Shown here in pieces: positions 26,950-37,619 of a stretch of DNA of 64,000 nt. The notes under the pieces are model-generated. The model was given only the letters and a program-made list of their open reading frames with translations, made no database searches and had not been told where the DNA came from. The stretch's first letter is position 1; the number at the start of each line of letters is the position of its first letter. The position numbers were made by a program, and so were the translations under genes. This stretch comes from Mesorhizobium denitrificans. Lineage in GTDB: Bacteria; Pseudomonadota; Alphaproteobacteria; Rhizobiales; Rhizobiaceae. Location: assembly GCF_003403035.1 (NCBI RefSeq), contig NZ_QURN01000006.1, positions 1 through 64,000 on the forward strand, given 5' to 3'.

Positions 26950-27124
26950 GGCACTTATCTGGCTGTGCTTGGTTGACTTTGGGGAGGCGGCAAGCTAAAT
27001 GCGCCGTGCTTGCGGCGTGGAGTCCGTCTCCGCGCCGTTTGCTTTGAACCCGAAACGACTGATAAAAAGACGGTGAGATGGCCTTCGCGGCTGTTTACGC
27101 CGGAAGAACAGCGAAAGGCAAAAA

Positions 27125-27583
27125 ATGTTCGCAGTCATCAAAACGGGCGGCAAGCAGTATCGCATTGCCGCCAACGATCTGTTGAAGGTCGAGAAGGTCG
27201 CCGGCAATGTCGGTGATACAGTGGAATTTGGCCAGGTTCTGGTTTTCGGTGAAGGTGAAAACGTCACAATCGGCGCTCCCTTCGTTGAAGGTGCTACAGT
27301 CGTCGGCGAAGTGGTGGAACAGGGCAAGTCCCGCACCGTCGTCGCGTTCAAGAAGCGCCGCCGTCAGAATTCGCGCCGCAAGATTGGTCATCGCCAGTTG
27401 TTGACCACGGTCAAGATCACTGAGATCCTGACGGGTGGAGCAAAGCCTGCGAAGAAGGCCAAGTCTGAGTCCAAGGCGGAAGCGGCTCCGGCTGCTATAG
27501 CGGCGGAAAAGCCTGCAGCGCCAAAGCCTGCGGCACCTAAGCCGGCAGCGCCGAAGAAGGCCGCTGCCAAGGACGCAGAATAA
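27125..27583 (+). CDS. rplU: 50S ribosomal protein L21 with an Ala/Pro/Lys tail
   Basis: Residues 1-103 form normal L21 ([15 protein letters not shown] ... [20 protein letters not shown]). The remaining ~49 residues are a low-complexity Ala-Pro-Lys tail with tandem AAPKP units, as in several Hyphomicrobiales L21 proteins. The tail is likely disordered. It is followed by rpmA after 22 bases, the usual pair. Confidence 0.97.
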   Translation: MFAVIKTGGKQYRIAANDLLKVEKVAGNVGDTVEFGQVLVFGEGENVTIGAPFVEGATVVGEVVEQGKSRTVVAFKKRRRQNSRRKIGHRQLLTTVKITEILTGGAKPAKKAKSESKAEAAPAAIAAEKPAAPKPAAPKPAAPKKAAAKDAE

Positions 27584-27605
27584 GAGAGACTGAAGGAGAA
27601 CCACG

Positions 27606-27875
27606 ATGGCACATAAGAAAGCTGGCGGTTCGTCGCGTAACGGTCGCGATTCGGAATCGAAGCGCCTTGGCGTAAAGAAGTTCGGCAGCGAAGCAGTCGT
27701 CGCCGGCAACATTATTATTCGTCAACGCGGCACCAAGTGGCATCCCGGCGTGAACGTCGGCATGGGCAAAGACCATACGCTTTTTGCGCTAGAAGCAGGT
27801 GTTGTGGCCTTTAATAAAAAAGCCAATGGCCGAACCTACGTGTCGGTAAACCCGATGCCAAAGGCCGCAGAGTAG
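27606..27875 (+). CDS. rpmA: 50S ribosomal protein L27
   Basis: This is an 89-residue L27 beginning [20 protein letters not shown], the conserved N-terminus that reaches the peptidyl-transferase centre. AAGGAGAA precedes the ATG. It closes the rplU-rpmA operon and is followed by a strong terminator. Confidence 0.98.
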   Translation: MAHKKAGGSSRNGRDSESKRLGVKKFGSEAVVAGNIIIRQRGTKWHPGVNVGMGKDHTLFALEAGVVAFNKKANGRTYVSVNPMPKAAE

Positions 27876-27945
27876 CCGGTTCTGCACTAAAACACCGGCG
27901 CCCCATCTCGGGAACCGGTGTCTGGTGAAGCCAGGAAAAGGATCA

Positions 27946-27978
27946 GGGGAGATGGGTCGCCGCCCAGCTCCCCTTTTT
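27946..27978 (+). terminator. Rho-independent terminator after rpmA
   Basis: GGGGAG (27946-27951) and TGGG (27953-27956) pair with CCCA (27963-27966) and CTCCCC (27968-27973), followed by TTTTTCTTT. It ends about 20 bases before the acetyltransferase start, so that gene either uses read-through or a promoter inside the terminator region. Confidence 0.85.
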
Positions 27979-27998
27979 CTTTACCTGGAGGAAATCAC

Positions 27999-28586
27999 AT
28001 GGTTGCCGAGAAGGAAGACCTCGACGACGAAAGTTACACGATAGATTGCCCGATCTTGTTGACCGAGCGTCTTGTTCTGCGCCCACCGCACGAGGACGAT
28101 ATAGAGGATCTCGTCCGTCTGGCAGACAATCGCCGCATTGCCGAGATGCTTGCGCGTGTACCTCATCCCTATACCGAGCGGGACGCCCGCGCCTTCCTTG
28201 CCATCACCAGCAACGCCATCGGCGGCGGCGCCACCTATGCGCTCACCTTGGCCGATACGGGTGCCTTCATCGGCACTGCCGGGCTTGTCTCTCGCGACCA
28301 CGGTCTTGAGTTGGGTTATTGGGTTGGCGAACCTTATTGGGGTAATGGCTATGCGACCGAAGCCGCTCACGCGTTGGTCGATCTGGCTTTCCGCGCGACC
28401 TTGACCAACACTCTGCATGTGTCGTGCCGGGTCATCAATCCGTCCTCCCGCCGGGTCATCCACAAGTGCGGCTTCCAGTATGCGGGGCAGGGCATGTTGG
28501 ACTCCATCGTCTCCGGCAAGGTTCCGGTCGAGCGCTACCGGCTTGATCGCAAGACCTGGGTCAGCTTGCGTACGTGGAAAAGTTGA
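27999..28586 (+). CDS. GNAT-family N-acetyltransferase (RimJ/RimL-like)
   Basis: This is a 195-residue acetyltransferase of the RimJ/RimL branch. It shows LTERLVLRPPHEDDIEDLVRLA, the acetyl-CoA-binding region WVGEPYWGNGYATEAAHALV and NPSSRRVIHKCGF. Acceptor substrate unknown; a ribosomal protein or small amine is typical. The ATG 27999 follows CTGGAGGAA. An in-frame codon at 27918 would require translation through the rpmA terminator and is rejected. Confidence 0.88.
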   Translation: MVAEKEDLDDESYTIDCPILLTERLVLRPPHEDDIEDLVRLADNRRIAEMLARVPHPYTERDARAFLAITSNAIGGGATYALTLADTGAFIGTAGLVSRDHGLELGYWVGEPYWGNGYATEAAHALVDLAFRATLTNTLHVSCRVINPSSRRVIHKCGFQYAGQGMLDSIVSGKVPVERYRLDRKTWVSLRTWKS

Positions 28587-28600
28587 GAAGTTGGCAGCTT

Positions 28601-28666
28601 CCACCCATCCGGCCCTGCGGGCTTCCCCCCTTGATGGGGAGGATGGCCTGAAAGGTCGGGTGGGGT
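28601..28666. repeat. REP-like intergenic palindromic element (copy 1)
   Basis: This GC-rich element between two convergent genes begins CCACCCATCCGGCC and ends GGTCGGGTGGGG. Its reverse complement matches the element at 34731-34779 over about 28 bases with few differences (CCTTTCAGGCCAYCCTCCCC). Such mosaic repeats are common between genes in Hyphomicrobiales. Confidence 0.65.
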
Positions 28667-28675
28667 GAACTCAAC

Positions 28676-29545
28676 TCACGCCAGCTCAACCCACACCGGC
28701 AGGTGATCGGAGCCGACGGCTTCCCGGTCAACGCGATATGATTTCAGCCTGTCGGCCATGAAAGGGCTCGCGAACACATAGTCGATGCGCTTCATGCGCG
28801 CTTCATCCTTCGGGTCGTTCGGATCGACCCATGTAACGGGATGGTCTTCCAGCGCGCCGAGATACGCAGCGACATCGACAGCGTGGCGGGCGTTGAGTGT
28901 CAGCCCGAAAATGGCGTCGGGCGTGCCGCAAAGAGCGGCATGTTCCGGCGTGTCGGACAGCATGTTGAAATCGCCCATGACGATGAATTCGTTGGGCGAG
29001 GGCGGTTCGGGCAGGCCATATTCGGCAAGCCCGGTCAGTCCGCCACCTTCGACAGGATAGTTGAATATCCGGTCTTTTAGAAAGCGAATTTGCTCCAGAC
29101 GTTCGTCGGGGCTGCGATGGTCGAGATGGGTCGAGTAGAAGCGAACATAGCCGGAGGGCGTTTCAATCAGGGCTTCCAGCGCGCCGCGTTGAAAGTTGGC
29201 GTAATCGAACGTGCGCGTGCGGGGCAACAGCAGGTTGCGCGAGAGCAGGATGGGCTTGCGCGACAGGATCATGTTTCCGAACTGGAATGTGGTGGTCACC
29301 GCTTTGCCGTTCGCGATCCGCGAACCCATATCGGCTTCGAAATTGGGCCCGTAGACGCTGAAATAATCCGGCAGCGCGTGGTTGATCGCGGCAACCATGT
29401 CGTGCCCGCCATTGCTCGGATTGTTGCGGCTCACTTCCTGCAGACAAATAATGTCCGCGCCGCGCACTGCATCGATGATCCGGCCAATGTCATACTGGTA
29501 ATCAAGACCAATTCCGTACTGAATATTATAAGAAACGCACTTCAT
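28676..29545 (-). CDS. Endonuclease/exonuclease/phosphatase-family protein
   Basis: The 289-residue protein has the EEP fold: MKCVSYNIQYG at the start, the metal-binding Glu in CLQEVSR, STHLDHRS, VMGDFNMLSD and the terminal SDHLPVWVEL. The family cleaves phosphodiester bonds in nucleic acids or phospholipids. No signal peptide is seen, so it probably acts in the cytoplasm. It converges with the acetyltransferase gene and is divergent from obgE. Confidence 0.88.
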   Translation of the reverse strand: MKCVSYNIQYGIGLDYQYDIGRIIDAVRGADIICLQEVSRNNPSNGGHDMVAAINHALPDYFSVYGPNFEADMGSRIANGKAVTTTFQFGNMILSRKPILLSRNLLLPRTRTFDYANFQRGALEALIETPSGYVRFYSTHLDHRSPDERLEQIRFLKDRIFNYPVEGGGLTGLAEYGLPEPPSPNEFIVMGDFNMLSDTPEHAALCGTPDAIFGLTLNARHAVDVAAYLGALEDHPVTWVDPNDPKDEARMKRIDYVFASPFMADRLKSYRVDREAVGSDHLPVWVELA

Positions 29546-29583
29546 GGATGCTTGCTCTCGCCCTTTTGCGCATCCTGCGATAG

Positions 29584-30614
<1,031 letters not shown>

Positions 30615-30615
<1 letters not shown>

Positions 30616-31742
30616 TGACGCAGTCGCTCAAGAAATATCGCCGCATCACCGTAAAGGTCGGTTCGGCGTTGCTTGTAGACCGCGCCGCCGGCCTGAAACG
30701 CGAGTGGCTTGCCTCGCTGGTGAACGACATTGCCGATCTGGTCGAGCGCGGGGCAGATGTGCTCGTCGTTTCCTCCGGCGCAATCGCGCTTGGCCGCACA
30801 ATATTGGGCCTCAAGGGCAAGGCGCTCAAGCTGGAAGAAAGTCAGGCCGCTGCCGCTGTCGGCCAGATCGAGCTATCAAGCGCCTGGTCCAATGAGCTTG
30901 CGCGGCGGGGGCTGAAGTCAGGGCAAATTCTGCTCACGCTTGGCGATACGGAGGAGCGCCGCCGCTATCTCAATGGTCGCGCCACCATCTCCACGCTGCT
31001 CAAGATGAAAGCCGTCCCCGTCATCAACGAAAACGACACGGTGGCGACGTCTGAAATCCGCTACGGCGACAACGACCGGCTTGCCGCGCGCGTCGGCACC
31101 ATGATGGGTGCGGACTTGCTGGTGCTGTTGTCCGACATTGACGGGCTTTACACCGCGCCGCCGGCTAAGGACCCCAACGCTGAATTCTTGCCGGTTGTGG
31201 AGCGCATCACGCCTGAAATCGAGGCGATGGCGGGTGCTGCCGCGTCGGAGTTTTCGCGTGGCGGCATGCGCACCAAGCTGGACGCGGGCAAGATCGCCAA
31301 TGCGGCGGGCGCAACGATGATCATCACCTCCGGCACGCGGCTTTCGCCATTGCTTGCCATTGAACGCGGCGAGCGTTGCACCATCTTCAAGCCTAGCGGC
31401 AATCCCGTCAAAGGTTTCAAGACCTGGATTGCGGGTAATCTCGAACCGGCTGGCAGGCTGACGGTCGATGCTGGCGCAGTCACGGCGCTCAGCGCGGGCA
31501 AGTCGCTGCTTCCGGCAGGTGTTCGCACCGTGGCTGGCAATTTTTCGCGCGGCGATACGGTCGCTATCGTGGATGCCGATGGCCGAGAAGTGGCTCGCGG
31601 GCTGGTTGCATATGATGCTGCCGACGCTGTAAGAATTGCCGGGCGCAAGACTGCGGAGATTGAAGCTGTGCTCGGCTATGAGGCGCGCGCGGCGATGGTT
31701 CACCGGGATGATCTCGTGATGAGCCACAGCAGGGAAGGATGA
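30615..31742 (+). CDS. proB: Glutamate 5-kinase
   Basis: This 375-residue first enzyme of proline synthesis phosphorylates glutamate. It has an N-terminal amino-acid-kinase domain ([49 protein letters not shown]) and a C-terminal PUA domain (about 280-370). It is coupled with obgE and followed three bases later by proA. Confidence 0.97.
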
Positions 31743-31745
31743 GCC

Positions 31746-33026
31746 ATGCTGAACAAGCATGAGATGGGCGACACGGTCGCTCTGATGGCGGAAGTCGGAC
31801 GCAAGGCTCGCGAAGCCTCCCGACCGCTTGCCATCGCATCCGACGAGCGCAAGCACGCGGCTCTCATCGCTATGGCCGATGCCATTCGGCGCAATCAGGA
31901 GATAATCCTGCAAGCCAACGCACTTGATATGGCGAATGGCGAGGAAGCTGGCCTGTCACCGGCGATGATGGATCGCCTCAAGCTCACGCCCGACCGCATC
32001 CGCGCGATGGCCGATGGCATTCGCGCCATTGCCGATCTGCGCGATCCCGTTGGCGAAATCATTGCTGAATGGGATCGCCCCAACGGCCTGCACATCGAGC
32101 GTGTGCGCACGCCGCTTGGCATTATCGGCGTCATCTTCGAGAGCCGCCCGAACGTCACGGCTGATGCCGGTGCGCTTTGCCTCAAGGCGGGCAACGCCGC
32201 GATCCTTCGCGGCGGTTCGGACTCCATCAATTCATCGTCGGCCATTCATGTCGCACTTGTCGAAGGCTTGAAGGCTGCGAAGCTCCCCGAAGATGCAATT
32301 CAGCTTGTGCCGGTCACAGACCGTGCCGCCGTGGGCGAAATGCTGAAAGGGCTCAACGGCAATCTGGATGTCATCATCCCGCGCGGCGGGCGCAGTCTTG
32401 TCGAGCGCGTGCAGAACGAGGCGCGCGTGCCGGTGTTCGCGCATCTCGAAGGCATCTGCCACGTCTATGTCGACAAGTCCGCCAAGCTGGACATGGCCGT
32501 TTCGGTTGTCCGCAACGCCAAGATGCGGCGCACGGGCATTTGCGGCGCTGCCGAAACGCTTTTGATCGACCGCGCGGTCGCCAGCACCTTCCTGCCACCC
32601 ATACTCGATGCTCTTGCCGAGGCAGGCTGCGAGATTCGCGGCAGCGAGGAAGTTGTCGCGATCTATCCGAATGCCGCGCCTGCCGGCGAAGCTGACTGGC
32701 GCACCGAATATCTCGACGCGATCATTTCCGTCGCGCTGGTGGATGGCATCGAAGGTGCAATCCGCCATATCGAGAAATATTCATCGCATCACACAGAGGC
32801 GATCGTCGCGGAGGACGCAAAAGCGGTGGAGCGCTTCTTCAACGAGGTGGACTCGGCCATTCTGCTGCACAACGCATCCACGCAGTTCGCGGATGGCGGC
32901 GAGTTCGGCATGGGTGCGGAAATCGGCATCGCGACGGGGCGCATGCATGCGCGCGGTCCGGTGGGGGTCGAGCAATTGACCTCGTTCAAATACCGCGTGC
33001 GCGGCAACGGGCAGGTTCGCCCGTGA
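31746..33026 (+). CDS. proA: Gamma-glutamyl phosphate reductase
   Basis: This 426-residue second enzyme of proline synthesis reduces glutamyl phosphate to the semialdehyde with NADPH. The aldehyde-dehydrogenase fold has the catalytic Cys in [14 protein letters not shown], and [20 protein letters not shown] and SSHHTEAIV are characteristic. It forms an operon with proB and nadD. Confidence 0.98.
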   Translation: MLNKHEMGDTVALMAEVGRKAREASRPLAIASDERKHAALIAMADAIRRNQEIILQANALDMANGEEAGLSPAMMDRLKLTPDRIRAMADGIRAIADLRDPVGEIIAEWDRPNGLHIERVRTPLGIIGVIFESRPNVTADAGALCLKAGNAAILRGGSDSINSSSAIHVALVEGLKAAKLPEDAIQLVPVTDRAAVGEMLKGLNGNLDVIIPRGGRSLVERVQNEARVPVFAHLEGICHVYVDKSAKLDMAVSVVRNAKMRRTGICGAAETLLIDRAVASTFLPPILDALAEAGCEIRGSEEVVAIYPNAAPAGEADWRTEYLDAIISVALVDGIEGAIRHIEKYSSHHTEAIVAEDAKAVERFFNEVDSAILLHNASTQFADGGEFGMGAEIGIATGRMHARGPVGVEQLTSFKYRVRGNGQVRP

Positions 33027-33082
33027 CCCTTGTCTGTGTCTGACACATGCTGCTGCAAGGCGTCCCAGCGCGCTATTTGCGC

Positions 33083-33676
33083 ATGCCCTATGTCGCAAAG
33101 GGCATGCAGGTCGGCCTGTTTGGCGGCTCGTTCAACCCGCCCCATGCGGGTCACGCGCTGGTCGCGGAAATCGCGCTGCGCCGACTGGCGCTCGATCAAC
33201 TCTGGTGGATAGTTACGCCCGGCAATCCGCTGAAAAGCACCCGCGAACTTGCGCCGCTTTCGCAGCGGCTGCGCCTGCCGCCGGCCGTCGCCGCGAACCC
33301 TCGCATCAAGCTCACCGCGTTCGAGGCCAGCTATCACGTCCGCTACACCGCCGACACGCTGGCCCTTATCAAGGCGCGTAATCCCGGTGTCGATTTCGTC
33401 TGGATCATGGGCGCGGATAATCTGCGTGATTTTCACCGTTGGCAGCGCTGGCGCGAAATTACCATGACGATGCCGATTGCGGTGATCGATCGACCCGGCG
33501 CAACGCTGTCGTTTTTGTCGTCGATTATGGCCAAGACCTTTGATTATGCGCGCGTGGACGAAGCCGACGCGCCGCGTCTTGCGCGCATGAAGCCGCCCGC
33601 ATGGACGTTCATTCACGGCCCCCGCTCGCTGCTTTCATCGACCGCAATCCGCAATGGCGAACTGTCGGCAGACTGA
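33083..33676 (+). CDS. nadD: Nicotinate-nucleotide adenylyltransferase
   Basis: The 197-residue enzyme joins ATP and nicotinate mononucleotide in NAD synthesis. The nucleotidyltransferase motif is GLFGGSFNPPHAGHALVA, with IMGADNL and the C-terminal ISSTXIR-like LLSSTAIRNG. Three in-frame ATG codons exist (33047, 33083, 33104). 33083 is chosen because relatives start a few residues before GLFGGSF; none has a strong ribosome site. Confidence 0.9.
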   Translation: MPYVAKGMQVGLFGGSFNPPHAGHALVAEIALRRLALDQLWWIVTPGNPLKSTRELAPLSQRLRLPPAVAANPRIKLTAFEASYHVRYTADTLALIKARNPGVDFVWIMGADNLRDFHRWQRWREITMTMPIAVIDRPGATLSFLSSIMAKTFDYARVDEADAPRLARMKPPAWTFIHGPRSLLSSTAIRNGELSAD

Positions 33677-33801
33677 ATTGTTTTACTTCATTCGTCTGAG
33701 TCGTCTTGAAAGCTTCATGCGACTCTGCCTATCTTAAGGCTGTAACCCATTGAGGTTACGTCGTTGTTCTTGATGCGAAAGGAAAGAAACTGAGAACAGC
33801 A

Positions 33802-34200
33802 TTGCGGAAGAAGGCCGATTCTGCGCCTTCACCGGCCGAGGTTAGCGGGCAGATTGCCGCCAATCAGGCCCTTCAGACCGTCCTTGTCAGTTTGGATGAC
33901 TCCAAGGCGGAAGAGATTGTAACCATCGACATTCACACGAAATCGAGCCTGGGTGACTATATGGTCATCGCTTCAGGCCGTTCGCATCGCCATGTCGCGG
34001 CGGTGGCGGATCACCTGTTGAAGGCACTTAAGGACAACGGCTATGGCAATGCCCGCGTCGAAGGGCTGCCAGGCGCGGATTGGGTGCTAATCGACGCGGG
34101 TGATGTGATCGTTCACGTTTTCCGTCCAGAGGTGCGCGAGTTCTACAACATCGAAAAGATGTGGCAGGCTCCTGACCTTGAGGAAGAAACGATCCACTAG
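33802..34200 (+). CDS. rsfS: Ribosome silencing factor RsfS
   Basis: The 132-residue protein binds L14 and blocks subunit joining during starvation. It shows LDDSKAEEIVTIDI, SSLGDYMVIASGRSHRHVAAVAD and GDVIVHVFRPEVREFYNIEKMW. The start is uncertain: no ATG exists in the open frame, which is bounded by a stop at 33751. TTG 33802 is used here, but the ribosome-site sequence GGAAAG (33781-33786) is closer to a CTG at 33790. Confidence 0.93.
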   Translation: MRKKADSAPSPAEVSGQIAANQALQTVLVSLDDSKAEEIVTIDIHTKSSLGDYMVIASGRSHRHVAAVADHLLKALKDNGYGNARVEGLPGADWVLIDAGDVIVHVFRPEVREFYNIEKMWQAPDLEEETIH

Positions 34201-34238
34201 CGATCTGCGGCAATAGCCGCAGACGCTGCGAGGCGGCG

Positions 34239-34721
34239 ATGAAGATCGGTATTTGTGCTGTGGGCCGGATGAAGGCCGGACCAGAGAAAGAGCTTGCCGA
34301 TCGCTATATCGAGCGTTTTTCAAAAGCCGGACCCTCGCTCGGTCTGGAATATTCCGGTTTGGCTGAAATTACCGAGAGCCGCGCGGCCAATGTCGATGAG
34401 CGCCGCCGCGATGAAGCTGCCCGTTTGCGCGCTGGCTTCCCTGCAGGCGCTGCGCTGGTGGTGCTGGACGAGCGCGGCAAATCCATTTCCTCGGAAAGCT
34501 TTTCTGATCGATTGGCTGGCTGGCGCGACAGCGGCCAGAAGCACTGCGCATTGCTGATCGGCGGGCCGGATGGTCACGACGAATCATTGCGCGCTGAGGC
34601 ATCATTGCTGCTGTCGTTTGGCTCCATGACATGGCCGCACCAGCTTGCGCGCATCATGCTGGCCGAGCAGCTTTACCGCGCCGCCACCATCCTCTCCGGC
34701 CATCCCTACCATCGAGCGTGA
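34239..34721 (+). CDS. rlmH: 23S rRNA pseudouridine-1915 N3-methyltransferase RlmH
   Basis: This 160-residue SPOUT methyltransferase modifies pseudouridine 1915 in helix 69. SAM-binding and knot motifs are VVLDERGKSISSESFS, LLIGGPDGHDESL and LSFGSMTWPHQLARIMLAEQ, ending HPYHRA. rsfS-rlmH is a conserved pair. Confidence 0.97.
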   Translation: MKIGICAVGRMKAGPEKELADRYIERFSKAGPSLGLEYSGLAEITESRAANVDERRRDEAARLRAGFPAGAALVVLDERGKSISSESFSDRLAGWRDSGQKHCALLIGGPDGHDESLRAEASLLLSFGSMTWPHQLARIMLAEQLYRAATILSGHPYHRA

Positions 34722-34730
34722 TCGAACGCC

Positions 34731-34779
34731 CAACCCGGCCTTTCAGGCCACCCTCCCCATCGATGGGCCGGGTGGGGTG
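34731..34779. repeat. REP-like intergenic palindromic element (copy 2)
   Basis: CAACCCGGCC (34731-34740) and GGGCCGGGT (34764-34772) form the outer stem, with CCTTTCAGGCCACCCTCCCC inside. It is an inverted relative of the element at 28601-28666 and lies just behind rlmH. Confidence 0.65.
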
Positions 34780-34857
34780 CCGCTCACCACAAAACCGATG
34801 CTCAAAAATTTATGGTTGATGGTTCGTTAAGAAAGCCGAGGCTAATGTCATTGCGAA

Positions 34858-36177
34858 ATGATTGCCGCGAGCTTGCGAACCTTCTGGAAAAAGCCGTGGG
34901 CGCTGTGCCTTGCCGCAGCGCTGATGTTCGCGCACGCGCCCGTGCATGCACAGGAAACCGCGTCAATCGACCGTTCCGCCGACAGTGCGCGGTCTGAATA
35001 TGATCAGGTTCTTCGCGAAATAACGCTGTCTGACTCAAGGGTCGCCGGTTTGCGCGCCGACATGGCGAAGCTGCGCAAAGACGATGCCACGCTCACCGCA
35101 GCGCTGGTTCAGGCAGCCAAAACCGAAAAGAAACTGAGCGAGGATGTCGAGGCGATCACCGCGCGAATCGGGCCGCTGAAAGAACAGCAAACCATCGTGC
35201 GCAAGTCCCTGATGGAGCGCCGCGATGTGCTCGCCGAAGTGCTCGGCGCGCTGGAACGCATGGGCCTGAACCCGCCGCCCGCCATTCTCGTAAGCCCCGA
35301 CGATGCGCTTGCATCGGTACGCAGCGCGATCCTGCTCGGTGCTGTGGTGCCTGAAATGCGTGCTGAAACCGGCAGCCTTCTCGCAAAACTCACCGAACTT
35401 GCCCGCCTTGGCGATGAGATCGAGGCCGAGCGCAAGCGATTGGCCACTGCCGTCGAAGATCAGGTTACAGAGCGCCAGCGCCTCGTATTGTTACAGGATG
35501 AAAAGCGTCGTTTGCAGGAAAAGAACGCCGTCGACATCGATCAGGAGCAGCAGCGGTCTGCCGATCTGGCAAAGAAGGCCAAGAGCCTGAAAGACCTCAT
35601 TGCCTCGGTCGAACGCGAAGCGAAACGCAAGGCTGATGAAGAAGAAAAAGCGCGGCGCGAAGACGAAAAGCAGCGGCAGAAGCAAGAGGAACTGGCCTCT
35701 GCACCTATCCCGGAAGGCAACAGCCTGATCGGCGCGATTCCGTTTGCCACCCTCAAAGGGCAGGTGTCGCTACCCGCTACGGGCCGAATTTCGCAGAAGT
35801 TCGGTTCGCGCAACAGTAACGGCTCGGTGATGCTTGGTGACACGGTTGCGACACAATCAGGGGCAATTGTGACCGCGCCGGTTGACGGCAGCGTTCTTTA
35901 TGCTGGACCATTCCGGTCATACGGGCAACTCTTGATACTTGATGCAGGCGATGGATATCATATCGTGCTTGCAGGGTTGGGCCGAATAACCGTAATGCAA
36001 GGACAAATGGTGCTTTCGGGCGAGCCTGTCGGGTCGATGAGCGAGAGCAAAATTGTAAGTGCGGCATCGGATTTGCCGAAAGGTGCGAATCCGGAACTCT
36101 ACATAGAATTTCGTAAGGACGGGAAGTCGGTCGATCCGTCCCCTTGGTGGGCGAGCAGGATTTCTGGAAGGACATGA
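34858..36177 (+). CDS. EnvC-like murein hydrolase activator (M23 domain)
   Basis: The 439-residue periplasmic protein has an N-terminal signal peptide (about 1-32, ending VHAQ), a long coiled coil (about 40-290, rich in Glu/Lys/Arg/Gln) and a C-terminal LytM/M23 domain (about 305-435). The LytM zinc ligands look incomplete: the usual HGXXT/HLH elements are replaced by MLGDTVATQSG and YHIVLAGL. This fits an activator of amidases rather than an active peptidase. It is 1 base from ctpA, the usual neighbour. Confidence 0.88.
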   Translation: MIAASLRTFWKKPWALCLAAALMFAHAPVHAQETASIDRSADSARSEYDQVLREITLSDSRVAGLRADMAKLRKDDATLTAALVQAAKTEKKLSEDVEAITARIGPLKEQQTIVRKSLMERRDVLAEVLGALERMGLNPPPAILVSPDDALASVRSAILLGAVVPEMRAETGSLLAKLTELARLGDEIEAERKRLATAVEDQVTERQRLVLLQDEKRRLQEKNAVDIDQEQQRSADLAKKAKSLKDLIASVEREAKRKADEEEKARREDEKQRQKQEELASAPIPEGNSLIGAIPFATLKGQVSLPATGRISQKFGSRNSNGSVMLGDTVATQSGAIVTAPVDGSVLYAGPFRSYGQLLILDAGDGYHIVLAGLGRITVMQGQMVLSGEPVGSMSESKIVSAASDLPKGANPELYIEFRKDGKSVDPSPWWASRISGRT

Positions 36178-36178
36178 A

Positions 36179-37504
36179 ATGATGCGCAAACTTTCTCTGC
36201 TGGCCGCGGGCGCCCTGATGGGTGCGAGCGCTTTGGCCATTGTGCAGGGAGGTATTGGATCGCCAGCCAATGCGGCTGCGTCCGAAACCTACAAGCAACT
36301 CGCAATTTTTGGCGATATTTTCGAGCGTGTGCGCAGTCAGTACGTCACGCCGCCGGATGAAAAGTCGCTCGTTGAGAACGCAATCAACGGCATGTTGACT
36401 TCGCTCGATCCGCACTCATCCTACATGAACGCTGAAGCCGCGCAGGACATGCGCGTGCAGACCAAGGGCGAATTCGGCGGTCTCGGCATCGAGGTCACGA
36501 TGGAGAACGATCTCGTCAAGGTCATCACGCCTATTGATGACACGCCCGCAGCCAAGGCTGGCGTTCTGGCCGGCGACTACATTGCCAAGATCGATGGCGA
36601 AGAAGTGCGTGGCATGACGCTGAACGACGCCGTCGACAAGATGCGCGGTCAGGTCAATACGCCCATCAAGCTGACGATTCTGCGTCAGGGCGCGGACAAG
36701 CCAATCGACGTGACCGTCGTTCGCGATATCATCAAGGTCAAGGCCGTGAAGTACCGCGTTGAGAACGACGTCGGTTACATGAAGATCACGTCGTTCACCG
36801 AGAAGACCTATGACGATCTGGAAGACGCAATCGCGAAGATCAAGGAGCAGATCCCGGCTGACAAGCTGAAGGGCTATGTGCTCGACCTCCGTCTGAACCC
36901 CGGTGGTCTGCTTGATCAGGCAGTCAGCGTTTCTGACGCGCTGCTCGACCGTGGCGAGATTGTCTCCACCCGTGGGCGCGATCCGAAGGATATTTCCCGC
37001 TTCGATGCGCGCGCTGGTGATGACTTTGGCGGCAAGCCGGTGATCGTGCTGATCAATGGTGGCTCGGCGAGTGCGTCGGAAATCGTGGCTGGTGCGCTGC
37101 AAGATCATCGCCGTGCGACGATCCTCGGCACGCAATCCTTCGGCAAGGGCTCTGTGCAGACGATCATCCCGCTCGGCGAAAATGGTGCGCTGCGCCTTAC
37201 CACCGCACTCTATTACACGCCGTCCGGCAAGTCCATTCAGGGCAAGGGCATCACGCCTGACATCAAGGTCGAGCAGCCTTTGCCGGATGAACTCAAGGGG
37301 CGTGATCTCACGCGCGGCGAGTCAGACCTCAAGGGCCATATCAAGGGTGTGGAAGAGGGCGAGGACGGTTCCGGTTCTGCAGCCTATGTGCCGCCGGAGC
37401 CGAAGGACGATATCCAGCTCAACTACGCGCTTGATCTGCTGCGCGGAATCAAGACCGATCCGTCATTCCCGCCAAATCCTCAAAAGGCGGTACTCAACCA
37501 GTAG
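36179..37504 (+). CDS. ctpA: Carboxy-terminal processing protease CtpA (S41)
   Basis: The 441-residue periplasmic serine protease has a signal peptide (1-29), a PDZ domain (about 90-170, GLGIEVTMEND...GDYIAKIDGEEV) and an S41 catalytic domain. The nucleophile Ser is in NGGSASASEIVAGAL and the general-base Lys in QSFGKGSVQT. It probably processes envelope proteins or peptidoglycan enzymes together with the EnvC-like protein before it. Confidence 0.95.
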   Translation: MMRKLSLLAAGALMGASALAIVQGGIGSPANAAASETYKQLAIFGDIFERVRSQYVTPPDEKSLVENAINGMLTSLDPHSSYMNAEAAQDMRVQTKGEFGGLGIEVTMENDLVKVITPIDDTPAAKAGVLAGDYIAKIDGEEVRGMTLNDAVDKMRGQVNTPIKLTILRQGADKPIDVTVVRDIIKVKAVKYRVENDVGYMKITSFTEKTYDDLEDAIAKIKEQIPADKLKGYVLDLRLNPGGLLDQAVSVSDALLDRGEIVSTRGRDPKDISRFDARAGDDFGGKPVIVLINGGSASASEIVAGALQDHRRATILGTQSFGKGSVQTIIPLGENGALRLTTALYYTPSGKSIQGKGITPDIKVEQPLPDELKGRDLTRGESDLKGHIKGVEEGEDGSGSAAYVPPEPKDDIQLNYALDLLRGIKTDPSFPPNPQKAVLNQ

Positions 37505-37510
37505 TAATTC

Positions 37511-37537
37511 AAAGGGCGGCCCATGGGTCGCCCTTTT
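37511..37537 (+). terminator. Rho-independent terminator after ctpA
   Basis: AAAGGGCG (37511-37518) pairs with CGCCCTTTT (37529-37537); the inner bases GCCCATGGGT allow further pairing. The four-base U tract follows directly. It lies seven bases after the ctpA stop. Confidence 0.8.
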
Positions 37538-37619
37538 CGCTTGCAGAGGGCCGTTTCCGCTTTAAATCATATGTTGGGGAACTAAACAGTGATTCGGCCT
37601 GTGCCGGCGGAGCGCATGC

